Shown here: one piece after another, positions 34,351 to 47,600 of the stretch
How the letters are laid out: each line of letters starts with the position of its first letter
Numbering within the stretch: the stretch's first letter is position 1
NCBI RefSeq assembly: GCF_023101765.2
Contig: NC_064240.1
Span: 3,100,001 to 3,164,000 of the forward strand
Reading direction: 5' to 3'
From: Spodoptera frugiperda
Lineage: Eukaryota; Arthropoda; Insecta; Lepidoptera; Noctuidae
Length of the DNA: 64,000 nt
Made by a program: the position numbers and the translations under genes
The notes under the pieces: generated by a model
Database searches by the model: none
The model's input: the letters and a program-made list of their open reading frames with translations, nothing else
What the model was told of the DNA's origin: nothing

Positions 34351-37300
34351 GCGTGAATAAAACTGAAAGTAGAGGTAAAATGTTTAAAGTCCACCGCACG
34401 TGTTCCGAGCGACCAATAGTGAATGGAGGCCGCAGAAAGATTTGTTCCAAACTATTCAAAAACTTTGTGGGCTCCAGTGAAATTTTGCATGTACACGGTA
34501 CATGTAGGTAAGCCGAGATTCCGCTACCGGAATTCCCACAAAGTATTCCTAACTTTTTTGTTGGGGATAAAACTAGTTGTTAGGTCTTTGTAGGTGTGGG
34601 TAAGTTTAGGAGTTGGAAGATAACCTAGTTGAATAATGGAGGGCCACGACTAGTAGAGCCTAGTTTGTAAGGGCCGAACGATAAGCTCAAAATACCAGCT
34701 TCCAATGACTGCCGCAGACACTCGTTAGTTAGCCTAAACTAGAGCCTCTGGACACTGACTGAATTCTAATTACTACACTGCTAAATTCAACACTAAATGG
34801 TGGTAGCAACACGCCATTTGTTTGGTAGACAAGATAAGTAGGTTGTTTTATTAAATTGGGCGTCAAAAGTAAACTAATTAAACTTGTCATGACTGAAAAT
34901 AATATTAGTTTTTAAGAAATTTAATGATAATTATGATATTTATTTTTGCAAATAAGTTACAATGTTACTAATTTACACGAACACTAATTTACAATCTCTT
35001 AAATAACAAGTTGAGGCCGGCTTTGTATTTTCTTTTATTTAACTAAACTATATAAATGAATATAAAACAATTAAAACGCGTTTATAAACAATTATTATGT
35101 TTCAATTAAAAGTAATGATTGACAATAGAACAAATTAGGATCTATCAAAGAAATGGTAAAATAAATAAAACAAAAACAATAAAAATATAGCTAGAGAAAC
35201 TGCACTGAATGAATATCTACAAACAACTTTTTTTACAAAGGCAATAGCTACAGTTAAGAAATTGAATATTCTTTGTAAAGAAATACTTATTCTTTAAACG
35301 ACTCCCTTTGTGAGCTTTGGAAATGTATATAGCAGTTTTTGTATTGTTTTTCTAAGATATTTTTCACTAGTTATGTTACTGTTTAAGTATTCAAAACAAT
35401 ATTGTGGCTATTTAGGGTAATCCATGCTTATTGTCTTTCATATTCATGTTTCGGAGGATAAATAAAGATGTTACAGTTGTCATACATTCGTAAATAGGTG
35501 CCTAGTCATAAACACAAAGCTTTAGAACCGTTTTAAAACCCACAAATGATGTAAAACATGCCATACCACCTGAATATCGATAAGAAAGAACATAGGAAAA
35601 TCTATTTGGTAAGTTTTGGAGCATCGATGACATCATTCGCTTAGATACACTAGGTAGATATTGAAAATAGACAAGTAATTTACTTAGATATCACATTCGC
35701 ACACACACATACACAAATAAATGACTATAAATAGAAACACCCATTTTATTTATAAATAGAAACTAATCCGATAATAGAATACAAATCAAATACCGTTCCT
35801 AATTTAAATTTGCAAACATACCATAGACGTTACACTAAGCTTTTCGTTGATCACAGATTAAATTAATTAATGCAGATAACACATGAACGCAGCTTAATAT
35901 ATTATATTATCTGTGCGTGGTATTCAGAACATTACGTACAGGTTGTCAGACAGTAATGAATCAAATCATCACTCCATTGTACACTAATCAATCTCCGTAC
36001 ATGAAAGCTATAGACAATAAGAGAGCGAGCTAATTAGCGAATGAATAATGATGCAATACGCCACTAATCTAGCGGAAATGCTTAATTAAGATGTAGGTTT
36101 ATGTTTACATCCCTCGGTAATGTTATATTGATGATGTACGTGATACAACAATCATTGTTGTTGCTTGAAGAGTAGGTAGAGCGGATAGGCATACAAAGCT
36201 GTGTTACTTAGGCATTTTGTCAGTTGCATTCCACAGGGCACTAATTGAGAATCTGTATGGCCATATTTTTTTTTTGAAAATTGAAAATTTGCTATATCCT
36301 ACTTATCTTCTGGGCTAGGATGGAACCAACGATATTAAAGGTACTTTGTGACAGCATTCGATTCGTAAAACACAAGTACCTCACGCAATTTCTGCCCTTG
36401 CCAGTCGACAAAATAAAGGCGACATTTCTTTGCGAAAAGAAATAACAGAAACCTTGTCAGTCTTGTTTTCTGGTAAACGTAAACATACAAAACAATTCGT
36501 TAATTAAAGGAAAATTCTTTGCTCTTTTTTACAAATCTCTAGGAAGGCGATAATTGACACAATTTTCAATGTTAGAGAAAACAGACAATAAAACGAGTTC
36601 CTAGTATCGAATAATATTCATTAATAAATGTTTATTGCTGTGACGTGCTTTCTAAAACTCAGTTTAACGTTTAATGATTCCATGCATATTAATTAAACTG
36701 TGCCCGGTTATAGCCAGTGATGTCGTAACAACAGTAATTATAAAGCTATAGAACACAACAATGCATCGGATTAAACATAATTAATGCACATTTATTAGTG
36801 CATTGCAAATTGCAATTAGAATCATGCACTCCACTAGCCACATTTCTGCATTCAATCAAAAAGCAACATTCCATAAACAACAATGTCATCGAACTGTCAC
36901 TTTTGACAGCTAACATTTTTAAATTAACCACAGAGTATGGCAAAGGAAATTATGTGAACATCCTCTTGAACGAACAAGATTGTATTTAATGAGCGAGTCG
37001 AAAAATTATCATAGAAACAAAGCTATCTAAACAGTTTACACGAGTGAGCAATCTTACGATCCTTGGTCATTAAGATTTACGAGGCACTTGCTATCACTGA
37101 CGTCGATACAAAAAGGATAAAGATAAGGGACGAAATAAAGCTTTTATGGAAATCCCTTCCGACAATTGAGACGATATAAACACTGGCTGTACATTAAATA
37201 TTTAGCTTTTATTACGAACTGGAGTCGGATCATCTGGACGCGAAGGAGTTTCTTCGTACTTTTCTATAAAACGTATCTACATAAATGATAATCTTCATCT

Positions 37301-37489
37301 AATATTCGTGAATGTACAGGGTGCGGTGACCTCAAAAACAAAGGATGTGTTAGTATACAGTTTTTTAGGGACACTAAACTTAAATATCAAGCGTATTAAT
37401 AATGTTTTAAGGACCATCCGATACGTACCCAAAATCAATAATAATATAAACACCTTGATAATTAGTTAAGTTTAAATATTATATTAAGA
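34351..37489. other. Intron sequence, nothing recognised
   Basis: AT-rich DNA without recognised exon, RNA gene or repeat family. Confidence 0.45.
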
Positions 37490-37690
37490 CTAGCTATTCC
37501 GTCGTGGTTTCCCGCTATTCCGCTCCTATTGATTGTAGAGTTAGATTTTATTGCCTTATAACCTTCCACAATAAATAAACTATCCAACCAAAAACAAAAT
37601 ATGTATTTAATTTGAACTGGCGGGTCCAAACAAACAAACTTTTTAGTTTTATATATTACTATTGATATAGATAAAATATATATATATATA
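37490..37690 (+). repeat. Interspersed repeat fragment (GACTAGCTATTCCG type) with AT microsatellite
   Basis: Starts GACTAGCTATTCCGTCGTGG, continues TTATTGCCTTATAACCTTCC and GAACTGGCGGGTCCAAACAA, and ends in TATATTACTATTGATATAGAT followed by a short AT run at 37676-37691. Degenerate and non-coding; related by its start to 12308-12478. Confidence 0.5.
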
Positions 37691-39699
37691 AATTATTAAA
37701 AGAAAAAAATGTACAAAACTTTTACCTACGTCATAACTTTTGTAAAGCCACCTCGATAAAAGAATTCTTCAGAAAAAGAAACTATAATAAAACTAATAAT
37801 CTATCTATTATTTCTGTGAGAACCAATATCCCGTATTTAGTTCAAACAGAAGATTGATCGCAGCTCGTTAAATCCCGCATTACCGTCTGTCTAAACCACA
37901 AAGGAATATCACAAAACTTGGGTTGCTACAGATTTATCCATTTGTAAGACGAGAGCTGTCGGCCAGACTACTAGGGTATCATATTATACAAGGAGGTGAA
38001 TCAAAAAGCGTCGTAGCGTTCACAAGTGCGTGTTCGCAAGTAATTCGAGTACACTCGCATTCGCCTCGGAGTCGGAACGCAATGAGGGATATTGCAAAAA
38101 AATCCAATAACAGTCGTAGGGGGAACAGGGTGTTCAGGAAATTGGAACGGTGACACCTCACGGCGACAGGCTACGGCACCTGTGCCAATTACACTTAGCT
38201 CCACGGAAAATTGCTCACATGTACACTGATTAAATTGTCACACACGACAAACGCAAATTACGCGAGATTAATGCCAATATTAAGTTAAACAATTTGCAAA
38301 GGAACAGCAACTACACCCACAGATATCTAAAACGATGTCAATAGCATCAACATTTGATACTCAAATCAAATTATTTATTAATGAAATTCAAGTTTTGGAC
38401 CACAAAACAGTTAATTATATCAATAAAAGCGGTTTAAACCATTGTCCCAGTGACCCGCTACTTTCACATGGCCTTGACTTAACAGTTGAACTGTCAACAT
38501 TTCTTTTTGGTTTGGTAACTGGCCAACTTGAGCATGGGAAACCAAATATTTAAAGGTTACGCAAAATTCCAAAGTGACCTTCATGGATGCTGGATGTGCG
38601 CCAGTCCATGGTGCGACTTTGACCCAATAATCTGAATGAGAACGAGCATTATGTAGCCAGCCAAATATTTTGGGGTCAAGTATGAATCAAACTAATGGAT
38701 TAAACCTGCATAACATGGATTTTACTTATTCATACATGATTACAAAACAGAGTAATGACTTCCTGTAATTGTAATTTGTTAATGTGGTTACATTTTTCCT
38801 GACTGTAATCTAATACAATTTGTTTCGTATCAATAAAATATAAAAAAGGAAGGCACGCATGGTGTGAGAAAATAAGCAACACAAAGGACCTATAAGTCTC
38901 ATGGTTCTCTACATGGAACTTATCGAAACTGCACGAACAAAATGAGTTTCTCAATTGACTTAGTTTTACCCCAAAAAGATTCAATAAGAAACAGGCGATT
39001 TCTGGTGCGACCACAAAGTTTTCTAGTCAAGGGAAAATATGAAACTTCACATTCAATATTATAAAGGGACAAAGATAGGTTTTCGTAGAGATGAGAGTTT
39101 CGACGAAGATTGTAGTGAGTTTATTTGAAATCCAATAGCGTGGGTCGTATCGAAAAACTTTACGTCATCACTTAAGAGTGGCATAAACTAGCGTTGTGCG
39201 GGGGAGAGCGGCCATTCCGCGCGGATTAATTAGCCGTACAGCGGGCACTTGAATTTAGTTTTTACGACGCTCTTTTGAGTCGCATTCTCCACGAACATTT
39301 GTGGAGACAATTGTAGAGGTTATAAAGCTAGCGTTTACGGTCACCGCAGTAAACACATGCTGTGGTCCGGCGCTTGAATACCGACCCTCGTAAACGACAC
39401 GCCTGTAACAAAACGCAGCCTGCCTTTGTTTTTCAGGATAAAACATGTTTTAATATGAAACTGAATAAAATACACCGTTGTACAAACGGAGCAACGTCCT
39501 GCCGACATAACAGTAAACACAAACACCCCATGCGGTATACAATCAATGGAGAGATTGTTCGATTTCAAAAAGAATAAACGAACAACTATTAGGTATACTA
39601 TAACAACTGAACTATTGAGTTGCCACCTACACCCCCGTTGCTAAGACAAAAGCAAACTCAGGTTAACACGGGTTCCCACTCGACGAGCTTAATAGGCGT
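37691..39699. other. Intron sequence, nothing recognised
   Basis: Overlapping short open frames on both strands at 37923-38204 and 39255-39577 mark slightly GC-richer patches, but none has splice sites or family resemblance. Confidence 0.45.
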
Positions 39700-39800
39700 C
39701 ACCGGATGATCGGATCGTGCTCGGGGCCCGGCGCGGCCGGCGCCCAGGGCCGGCTGTGGGCCGCCTCGAGCGCCCGACGGGCACCAGCCACCAATACCAC
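39700..39800. other. GC-rich island, unassigned
   Basis: A sharply GC-rich 100-base stretch (CGGGGCCCGGCGCGGCCGGC and around). All reading frames are open over it, on both strands, as expected from composition alone. On the minus strand one frame reads ARRALEAAHSRPWAPAAP and stops at a possible GTGACG donor (39697-39702), but no good acceptor was found. It may be a CpG island, a regulatory element or an exon. Confidence 0.35.
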
Positions 39801-40801
39801 TCACATCTCTGGCTCGTGTTTTGTGCACAAACAATTCATACTCAACCATGTTATTCCTGTATGGATTATTCTCAACAGTAACATTATTCCTGCGCTATAT
39901 GTCCATATTTATCTCAGGGAGGCTGAGGGATTGATGCTATTATATTTTTTAAATCCCTAATGATAACAATTGTAAACCGTCTCATTTTCAAATCCATTTT
40001 TATTTGTGATACACTACAATGTATTTCCAGTGAAAGATGTTGCAGTACTCGTTACAAATATGAATAAGAAGAACGTTGCATATGAAAAAGATACAATAAA
40101 AAGTCTCCCTTTAAGATGTGAGTCACAAAAAAGGAAAAAACAAGATATGAATGTATGTACGAGTCATTTGAGAAATGTAGGAAAAGCTTTAACTGGGACG
40201 AAGTTTCTGGAACAATCGTTACTTTTATTGTCACCCGAAAGACTCATGTCATACTATATATTTATAAGTATATCACAGGCGCATGACTGGCACCTTTTCA
40301 TTAAACTACATAAGTAATTTATTGTTTCCGTATAATATATATCGGACAGACAGACACAAAAAAACAGAACTCCGTCATTTATACGCTTGACAACATCGCT
40401 GTCTTGAATCATAAAGTTTGCCTGTGAAAACCTTCAGCTGTTGTCGCTTCGAAGGAATAAAGAGATCGTCTCAACCACAGGCTGAGGTACTTATGCTGGT
40501 TTCATTCAACCCTTCACATGCAAAGTTTAAGAATCAGTAACCACACTGTGCTGTTGATTTATACATGTAATAATCATATATTCTGAGGCATCACGGAGTT
40601 AATGGGCCGTAAAATTATGCAAGTGGTTCACACAGGTTGTTGGGTGTATGTGAGTAATCTAACTACGCATGCGACTCGAAAGGGTTGTCTTGAGACAAAG
40701 TTCTCGGTCACTGTAATGTAAAATATTTTGGGTTCTGATGTTTTTATTTTAAATGTGAATACCACAAGTTTCAAAAGTCCTGTTTTAGGACGTTTGATCG
40801 A
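39801..40801. other. Intron sequence, nothing recognised
   Basis: The 103-codon frame at 40006-40317 has a chance-like, Lys-rich composition. No repeat family was recognised. Confidence 0.4.
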
Positions 40802-40845
40802 TTTAATGATATCAATCGATCGTTTGATCGATTGATATCATTAAA
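40802..40845. repeat. Perfect hairpin, 20-base arms
   Basis: Arms 40802-40821 (TTTAATGATATCAATCGATC) and 40826-40845 are exact reverse complements with a GTTT loop. Confidence 0.95.
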
Positions 40846-40906
40846 ATATTCTTCTCTAAAAATAGAACCTCATTTGAGGTTTTATTTTTAGAGAAGAATA
40901 TTTTAA
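40841..40906. repeat. Near-perfect hairpin, 31-base arms
   Basis: Arms 40841-40871 and 40876-40906 pair with one mismatch (40865 against 40882) around an ATTT loop. The left arm overlaps the end of the preceding hairpin by five bases. Confidence 0.95.
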
Positions 40907-43581
40907 GAAGCCTGAGAAATAAGCACTAGGTAATTATTATTATGGTATATAACGTTGTTCTAGTCTAGATACAGCCTTACATGTTTTAATGAGGCGAATA
41001 AAATAGAAATAAATTAAAATAGACATACTATCAGAGTATAAAACCTTAGTAGTTCTTATTTTACCTAAAAAACATTAAAATAAGTAAACAAGTGAACTAT
41101 GAAAATGTACAGCGGTATGGCAGGTCAGCAGAAACACAACAAAAGTGGAAACTGTTGCTGTGAAGTAGTGATATAAATAAGAAAGTATCTGAGCAGAGCG
41201 CCGAAATGTTCCCTTTGTTCACGGGCACATTGTTGAGTGGAACTATTCAATAACAAGTGTAGTTAGTTCACAAAGCGAGCCAGACCATTCCACCTGGCTA
41301 TTATGAGGCTTGGCAGTCAGAATGTAATTCCTTATTAATTTATAACGCGCGTAAACCGAACGATGGAACTCGCGACAACAATTTCGGATATTCCGAGTAT
41401 CCAACGTAATTTACTAAGTTCATAACGCGAGCACTGGCCGGGAACTCGGTGGAAATTTCAATAAAATAACACGAGCCTATATTAAGTGGCGACCAGGTCA
41501 TTCATTCACTGTTTGTGCGCACAGATTTATTGGCAGGCATTACGGAAGTTATTTTTATTATTATTTTCACGCAAGTGGTGGGAACAGGCGATAACGTGGG
41601 GGTTGGACCCTTATTACAGCAGCTGTAATAGAAATAAATATACGTGTGCTAAAACATAAGGGCCTGTTACATACAATATGAAAGATATTTGAGACAGCAA
41701 GTCACATTTTACTGAGATTTTGTTCTCCTATACCCTTTTATTTTCTCTACGAAAAACAAATCGTTTAATAAGTATTATTTGATCAATTTTGGATAGTTGA
41801 AAATGATGTTGCTAAATCACTAGATAGAATTAGTGAGTCTGTCAACTGAATAGCAAACCTCAAACGCAGTCCGAACTTTACAGACTGCTAATTAAGATAA
41901 TCCCTAGATGGATGCGTCCATATACGCCGCATCGATCGATATCCATTCCAGTAACTAATCCACTACACAACGTTGCAAAAAACCTCACATATTTGAAACG
42001 TTTTATTGATAGGAATATTGATGATGTTCTATATTTAAAACAGCGTTTTTTAAAATAAAAAATGGATACTGTTAGGTTTGTACAGTATTTTATTTCTGTT
42101 TCTGTTTTTTTACTTCCATTTTGCTTTTCATAGCGCTAACGTAGGGAATTACATTTCTGTACAAACTACAACACATAAATCGGCTCTCAGCGGATAAAAA
42201 TAGAGAGGTCGAACAAATACGAGTTTACTTTCCAGTGAACATGTCTCAGAGAAATATAACGTCTTCATCTCCCGTATTTACTTTTTTCTTAAAGATTTAT
42301 GTACACAATAAATATAGGGCCACTCGCTCGCCCAATCACGCTCCCAATATTCGGAGAGGTTACGTCCAGTCCTAAACAAACGCGACCCGGACCCCTAAAA
42401 TGTCGATTACACTAACTTCTCTTTGTTAAATAAAATATAGGTAATTACAAAAGCATCATAATGTATGTACGGTCATGCGTTTCACTTTAAAAGGTCAGGA
42501 TGATCCGTAGTGGGGGAAAGAGGAATGGTAAAACGTCAATGAATTGTTGAGGAATCTTCACCGTAATGGGAAACTTGTATTTAAACTGCGAGGTAACTAC
42601 TTTCCAACGTATTTACACCGCAATGTCACGGCAAATAAGAGCGAGATCGTACAAGAGGAAAGGACTGCAGAGAGTGTTCTATTCAGACAAAATTATACTT
42701 AATGAGTGCTGTTATATTTTACAATTTTACGCCATATTATGTTGTCATATTAATTTGCTTGGAACAAAAGGTAAATAGGTATTAGAAAAGGTTAGGTAAT
42801 CGATGAAGAACAGTTTATACTAACGAAAGAACCTGAACATTTCAATTCGTTTTTATCAACAAAAGCAGCACTAAAATGTAATCTTACCTATAAAAATAGT
42901 AGAAAGTTGTAAGAAATACAATTCGAAAAGGTAATTCTGTACAAATGGCAGGTTTACGATTAGCGCAATATTAAAGGCCCTGGATTCCATTATCCCGGAG
43001 AGCCCGGACGTCCTAAGGGATGTCAAAGAAATTCCCCTACTGTGCTGCTCCGACTAAATTCGATAATACATATATGGGAGGTACTGGTTTCGCAATTATC
43101 TATATATAGTGCTATACCAACTAGTCGGTAGTTTGTGCCAGGTATTTTCGCATTTTGTTACTATTTAAGGGTCTTTATTCTAAAGCTGTGAGAGATCATT
43201 GCTAGATTATTGAATAAAGATTGGTTTTCATTTCTTTCTTAGTAGGATTTTTGAAATATGATACATTATCGAAAGAGGTGGCTTTTTATTTAGTTTCATT
43301 CTTATGCTTTCTCCAAAGTAAGCGATGCAGAGCTAATGCCGTCTTAGATATCACTACTCTATCTTCAATATGACAAAGTGAAGACACGTGTAGTAGGTAA
43401 ATTAATACGTAGACGCATAACTTCTATCACAATATAATATTTTACAAAAACACATTGAAATTGAATAATGTTTCCATGAGTAGAGGAAATTCTATAGTCG
43501 GCGAGAAACCTTTTAGTAGCTCGGATAGAAATACAGATCAGGGAGCATTGAGCGAGTAAAAACACATCTACGTCATATCTC
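40907..43581. other. Intron sequence, nothing recognised
   Basis: No exon, RNA gene or repeat family was recognised. Confidence 0.45.
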
Positions 43582-43916
<335 letters not shown>

Positions 43917-45789
43917 GAGAGGAGATTCCCCTTAGTACCAAGGTCACGAAAATTTTCATTGATTCTCAAGAATTCTCTTTCGGCTTAAGAGGGATTACCG
44001 ATCATTTGTCTCAGTTTGATTCGGTAAGACAGGGGCAACCAAGAAAATTACTCGAGCGTCTTCAAAGGAGAAAATGAAAAAGGAAAGACAATTTTCTATT
44101 TATGTATAAATCCATTTATAGAGTTTGTCCGAGAAATGTTTTTGCATTGTGACATTTAATGTGTTCGGCGAGGTTTCCTTGTTACAGTGAGGTATATTTC
44201 GTCAGTAATAGTTCGTGTGATTCGGAGAAGTAATCTAGTTCATTTTCAGTTATTATTAGGGTTGCTTCATATTCATAACTTACTGGAGATATCTTTCGCT
44301 TAGTGCTATTTCGGGTTTAGTCAATATTTCAAACTATGAAATTTTCATAATGCCAATTATTTAAAAAAATCTGAACTGTAAATAGTCGCTACTAAATTCG
44401 CGCTTATATGTCAAACACACTGGCTCTGCAGTATATCTGCCCGTTTTATTGGGGAACAAAAACCGTGACGTTACATTTGTTGCGCTAAAATTTTAAAATA
44501 AAGCACAGACTACACAGAAATAATATAAAGCGTCTGTTGCGAGCGAACAAACAAACGTGGCAGCAAAACATGGAGTAATGTAGTCTGGGAGCCGGCGCTC
44601 GCTATTCACTTACTTTCCATATGAAACGTACAGTAATGTGCTTGGCATTACTTCGACATTTCCCAAATTTCCTCTGCGTAAACTGCGGCCTTGGCAGAGC
44701 CGTGGTGGCATTAAAACCATCCAAGATTGGATGACTGTTTCAATATTTACAAAGGGTAATTCTCTGTACTTCAATAAATTATCAAACCTAAGCTCTTCGC
44801 TCGGTGTACGAAGGGGCAAATAAAATGCGTTGTGACTGTCCCGCGGAATCCGGGCTAATGTGAAAGCTTTTGCTGTGCTGAATTATGCAAATTTAATTTA
44901 AATAACTGACTGCCAGTTTTGCTCGCACGCCACTATGGGGCTTATGAATAAGGCTACATGTTGAGTGCGGCGTCGCGTGGCCGGCCTTCGGAAATATTCG
45001 TTCATACATACTTGTGACGTTTCTACGTATTGCACTAATTCCACGTGCTGAATAGGGTACAAATATAAAATATTGACTCTAAACTAGTGCTACTGACACA
45101 AAATCTTGTTTCAATGGCTTCAGAAATGAAAGCTTTTATGTAGTTTTACCTTCGTACCTGCTCCATTTATAAGATAGCGCAAGGTATACATTAGTACTAT
45201 TATTTGACTCTCCTAAAAAGGGATTTTGGAAACATAGTTCAAATTCGACGGCTAACTCCTGCGGTAAACCAAAACACAAACGTTTTGACTTTCCTTGAAT
45301 AAGAATAAACACACACGATTTTCCCTGTGTAAAACAAAATCTAGGCAAACTAAGCTATTATTTTTGGAATATTCTCATACATGTTTTGTCGTGAAACGTA
45401 AGCTAAGATTCTGGACAAGGGTAACAAAGTGTATTGGAAAATATATTACCTACTTATATGTACACAACAAGATGTAAGACCCTTTTCCCTTTTACCGTAT
45501 TAGAGCATAACAAAGAACTATTTCATAATAATAATAAGTAGTGTGACGAAATGCGCTACACTACAAGCATCTTCTAATTTAGCTCGAACAAACATAAAGT
45601 CTAATTAATTCACTTGAAGCTTTTGTCTCGAGCGTCTACAACTTCAACGGCTACGTTCCGAAACTTTGATGACTTTTGTATGAAAATGTACATAAGTGTT
45701 GTCTTTCTTATGTCATATGGAAGTAATGTGATAAGTTGATAACTGAGTGCACGACTGTACCTGTCCACACGTATATTATTTAGGAAGTT
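43917..45789. other. Intron sequence, nothing recognised
   Basis: A patch near 44630-44820 has open frames on both strands (69 and 61 codons) with no recognised family. Otherwise AT-rich, without features. Confidence 0.4.
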
Positions 45790-46080
45790 GACTGCCTCGT
45801 TGGTCGAGTGGGCGCAAGTGCGACTGCCGGACAAGAGGTTTCGGGTTCGATTCCCGGGTCTAGCAAAGTATTACTGGGCTTTTTTCGGTTTTTCGAAAAT
45901 TTCTTAGTAGGACGGAGTCTGGAAATGTGCCCGGTATATGGCAATAGGCTCACCTCTTATTACATGGTACTTATAAAACAGATGGTGAAATGTGGGTGTA
46001 CATTGTATAGCGGCATTACCTGCCGTAATGTGCACCTCTGCCTACCCCTTCGGGGATAAAAGGTATGACGTTGCGTAAGT
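45790..46080 (+). repeat. tRNA-derived SINE, family A, full copy
   Basis: Head GACTGCCTCGTTGGTCGAGT, B box GGTTCGATTCC (45844-45854), then CTTTTTTCGGTTTTTCGAAA, GGCAATAGGCTCACC, CACCTCTGCCTACCCCTTCG and AAAAGGTATGACGTTGCG. It keeps the CCCCTTCGGGG hairpin lost in the copy at 8869-9154. No clear target duplication was found. Confidence 0.82.
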
Positions 46081-46394
46081 AAAATGTTTAAATTGAAATA
46101 AATAGCCTTTACAAAATCTGTATCAGTATCTTTTTTGATCTTTTATTTTAGGGGCCTTTATTCGTAGAACATGCCAACCCCGTTGATTCATAAGTAAGCA
46201 ATACAAATCTGTAGCAGTTTTAGATGGATCTCTGTTCCTAAATGATATTGATCACCGAGCTAACAGAGTAGAAAACATTATGTTCTGTTAGTAGTAATAA
46301 ATATGTCATCTGAAATAATAATGACTATAAGTATTAAACACGTCGTTGCTACGATACATCTTTATCTACTTCTTATGTCTTATGTAATACGTAT
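46081..46394. other. Intron sequence, nothing recognised
   Basis: AT-rich spacer between the SINE and the TTAA element. Confidence 0.4.
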
Positions 46395-46490
46395 TTAAGG
46401 TACGCGTCCACAGGCCCGCATCGTACGCATCGCACGCAACGGATTTTATTTTTAACCCCCGACGAAAAGAGGGGTGTTATAAGTTTAACG

Positions 46491-46533
<43 letters not shown>

Positions 46534-46534
46534 G
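46491..46534. repeat. TCTG microsatellite
   Basis: About eleven tandem TCTG/TGTC units, embedded in the repeat unit that starts at 46456. Confidence 0.95.
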
Positions 46535-47035
46535 GCATCGTAACTCCCGAACGGATGCAGTAATTTCAATTTAGTTTTTTTCGTATTAAAGGGGACTTAT
46601 GTGCGAGTGTTCTTAGACATGTTTGATGAAAATCGGTTGAGCCGTTTTAAAGTTATGGGCGGTGAAAGTAACGTAAGCGGGAGATTAACCGAAGGTCTGC
46701 AAATATACTGGAATGGGGTCTCAAATGAAACCGCACTGAAAGAAAATATTGAAAGATATATTTTTTTTCGTATTAACAAAAATTAAAAAATTAAATTAAA
46801 AATAAAAAAAATAATAAAAAATTAAAAATAAAATTAATTATTTTATAAAATACAAAAATATAAAACCTGCACCAATGTAATCTTTAGCCTACTTATAGAA
46901 ACAAAAAGTAGTAATTAATAAGTAAAAAAAAAACAAAGCGAACGAGCTTAAGCTTGAATGTTTGCTTTACCTTAACAAGAATTGAAATTATAGTAACTAA
47001 CCTACCTATAAAAAGTATGAAATAAAAAATTAAAT

Positions 47036-47458
47036 TAAAAATTTAAAAAACCCCCGACAAAAAACTTAATTTCCCTTTAAAAATTAAAAAATAATAAAAG
47101 AATCCTAATCTTAAAGTACCTAAGAATGTACTAATAATTCTAAAAAAAAAATACGTCGCGTTGGGGGACCGCATGAATACGGACTGCACACCGCCGCCCG
47201 CGCCGCTATATTTCTATTTTCTGCGTTATAGTTAAGTACTTAAATATCAATTTACTTTAATGTTAACATCAAGCATGTGATACTTATGAAAAAATCGTAG
47301 AGAAGTAAGAAATAATTAGGAGCGGTCCCCCAACGCGACGTATTTTTTTTTTAGAATTATTAGTACATTCTTAGGTACTTTAAGATTAGGATTCTTTTAT
47401 TATTTTTTAATTTTTAAAGGGAAATTAAGTTTTTTGTCGGGGGTTTTTTAAATTTTTA
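47036..47458. repeat. Palindrome with 137-base arms and 149-base spacer
   Basis: Arms 47036-47172 and 47322-47458 are reverse complements with no length difference and no substitution that I could find, including a matched run of ten A/T. The outer ends are AAAAATTTAAAAAACCCCCG and the inner ends CGTCGCGTTGGGGGACCGC. The spacer (47173-47321) carries a GC-rich CACCGCCGCCCGCGCCGC. Confidence 0.92.
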
Positions 47459-47600
47459 TGTCTTGTGTATAGAAACTCATACAACTACGTCCACTGATCC
47501 GCATCGTACAGATCGCATCATCGGCATGCGATGCGTACTGATGACGTCATACCGAATGCGTACGATGCGTGCGATGCGGGCCTGTGGACGCTTACCTTAA

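Larger units (their letters stand above)
46395..47600. mobile_element. TTAA-flanked element with terminal inverted repeats and a nested palindrome
   Basis: The ends are inverted copies of TTAAGGTAmGCGTCCACAGG followed by CCCGCATCG.ACGCATCG (46395-46430 and about 47565-47600). TTAA at both edges fits a piggyBac-like target preference, but no transposase is present, so it would be non-autonomous. Inside lie a TCTG microsatellite (46491-46534), a unit that starts CCCCCGACGAAAAGAGGGG and contains AAAATCGGTTGAGCCGTTTT (46456-46700), AT-rich DNA, and the 137-base-arm palindrome (47036-47458). The parts look like nested insertions. Confidence 0.65.

Noticed and set aside
44610..44823. Overlapping 69- and 61-codon frames on both strands
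   Set aside because: Mutually overlapping, short, without splice sites; a truncated repeat is possible but I could not find a second copy.
46491..46534. A regular repeat array that might suggest CRISPR
   Set aside because: It is a simple TCTG microsatellite with no spacers, in an animal genome.
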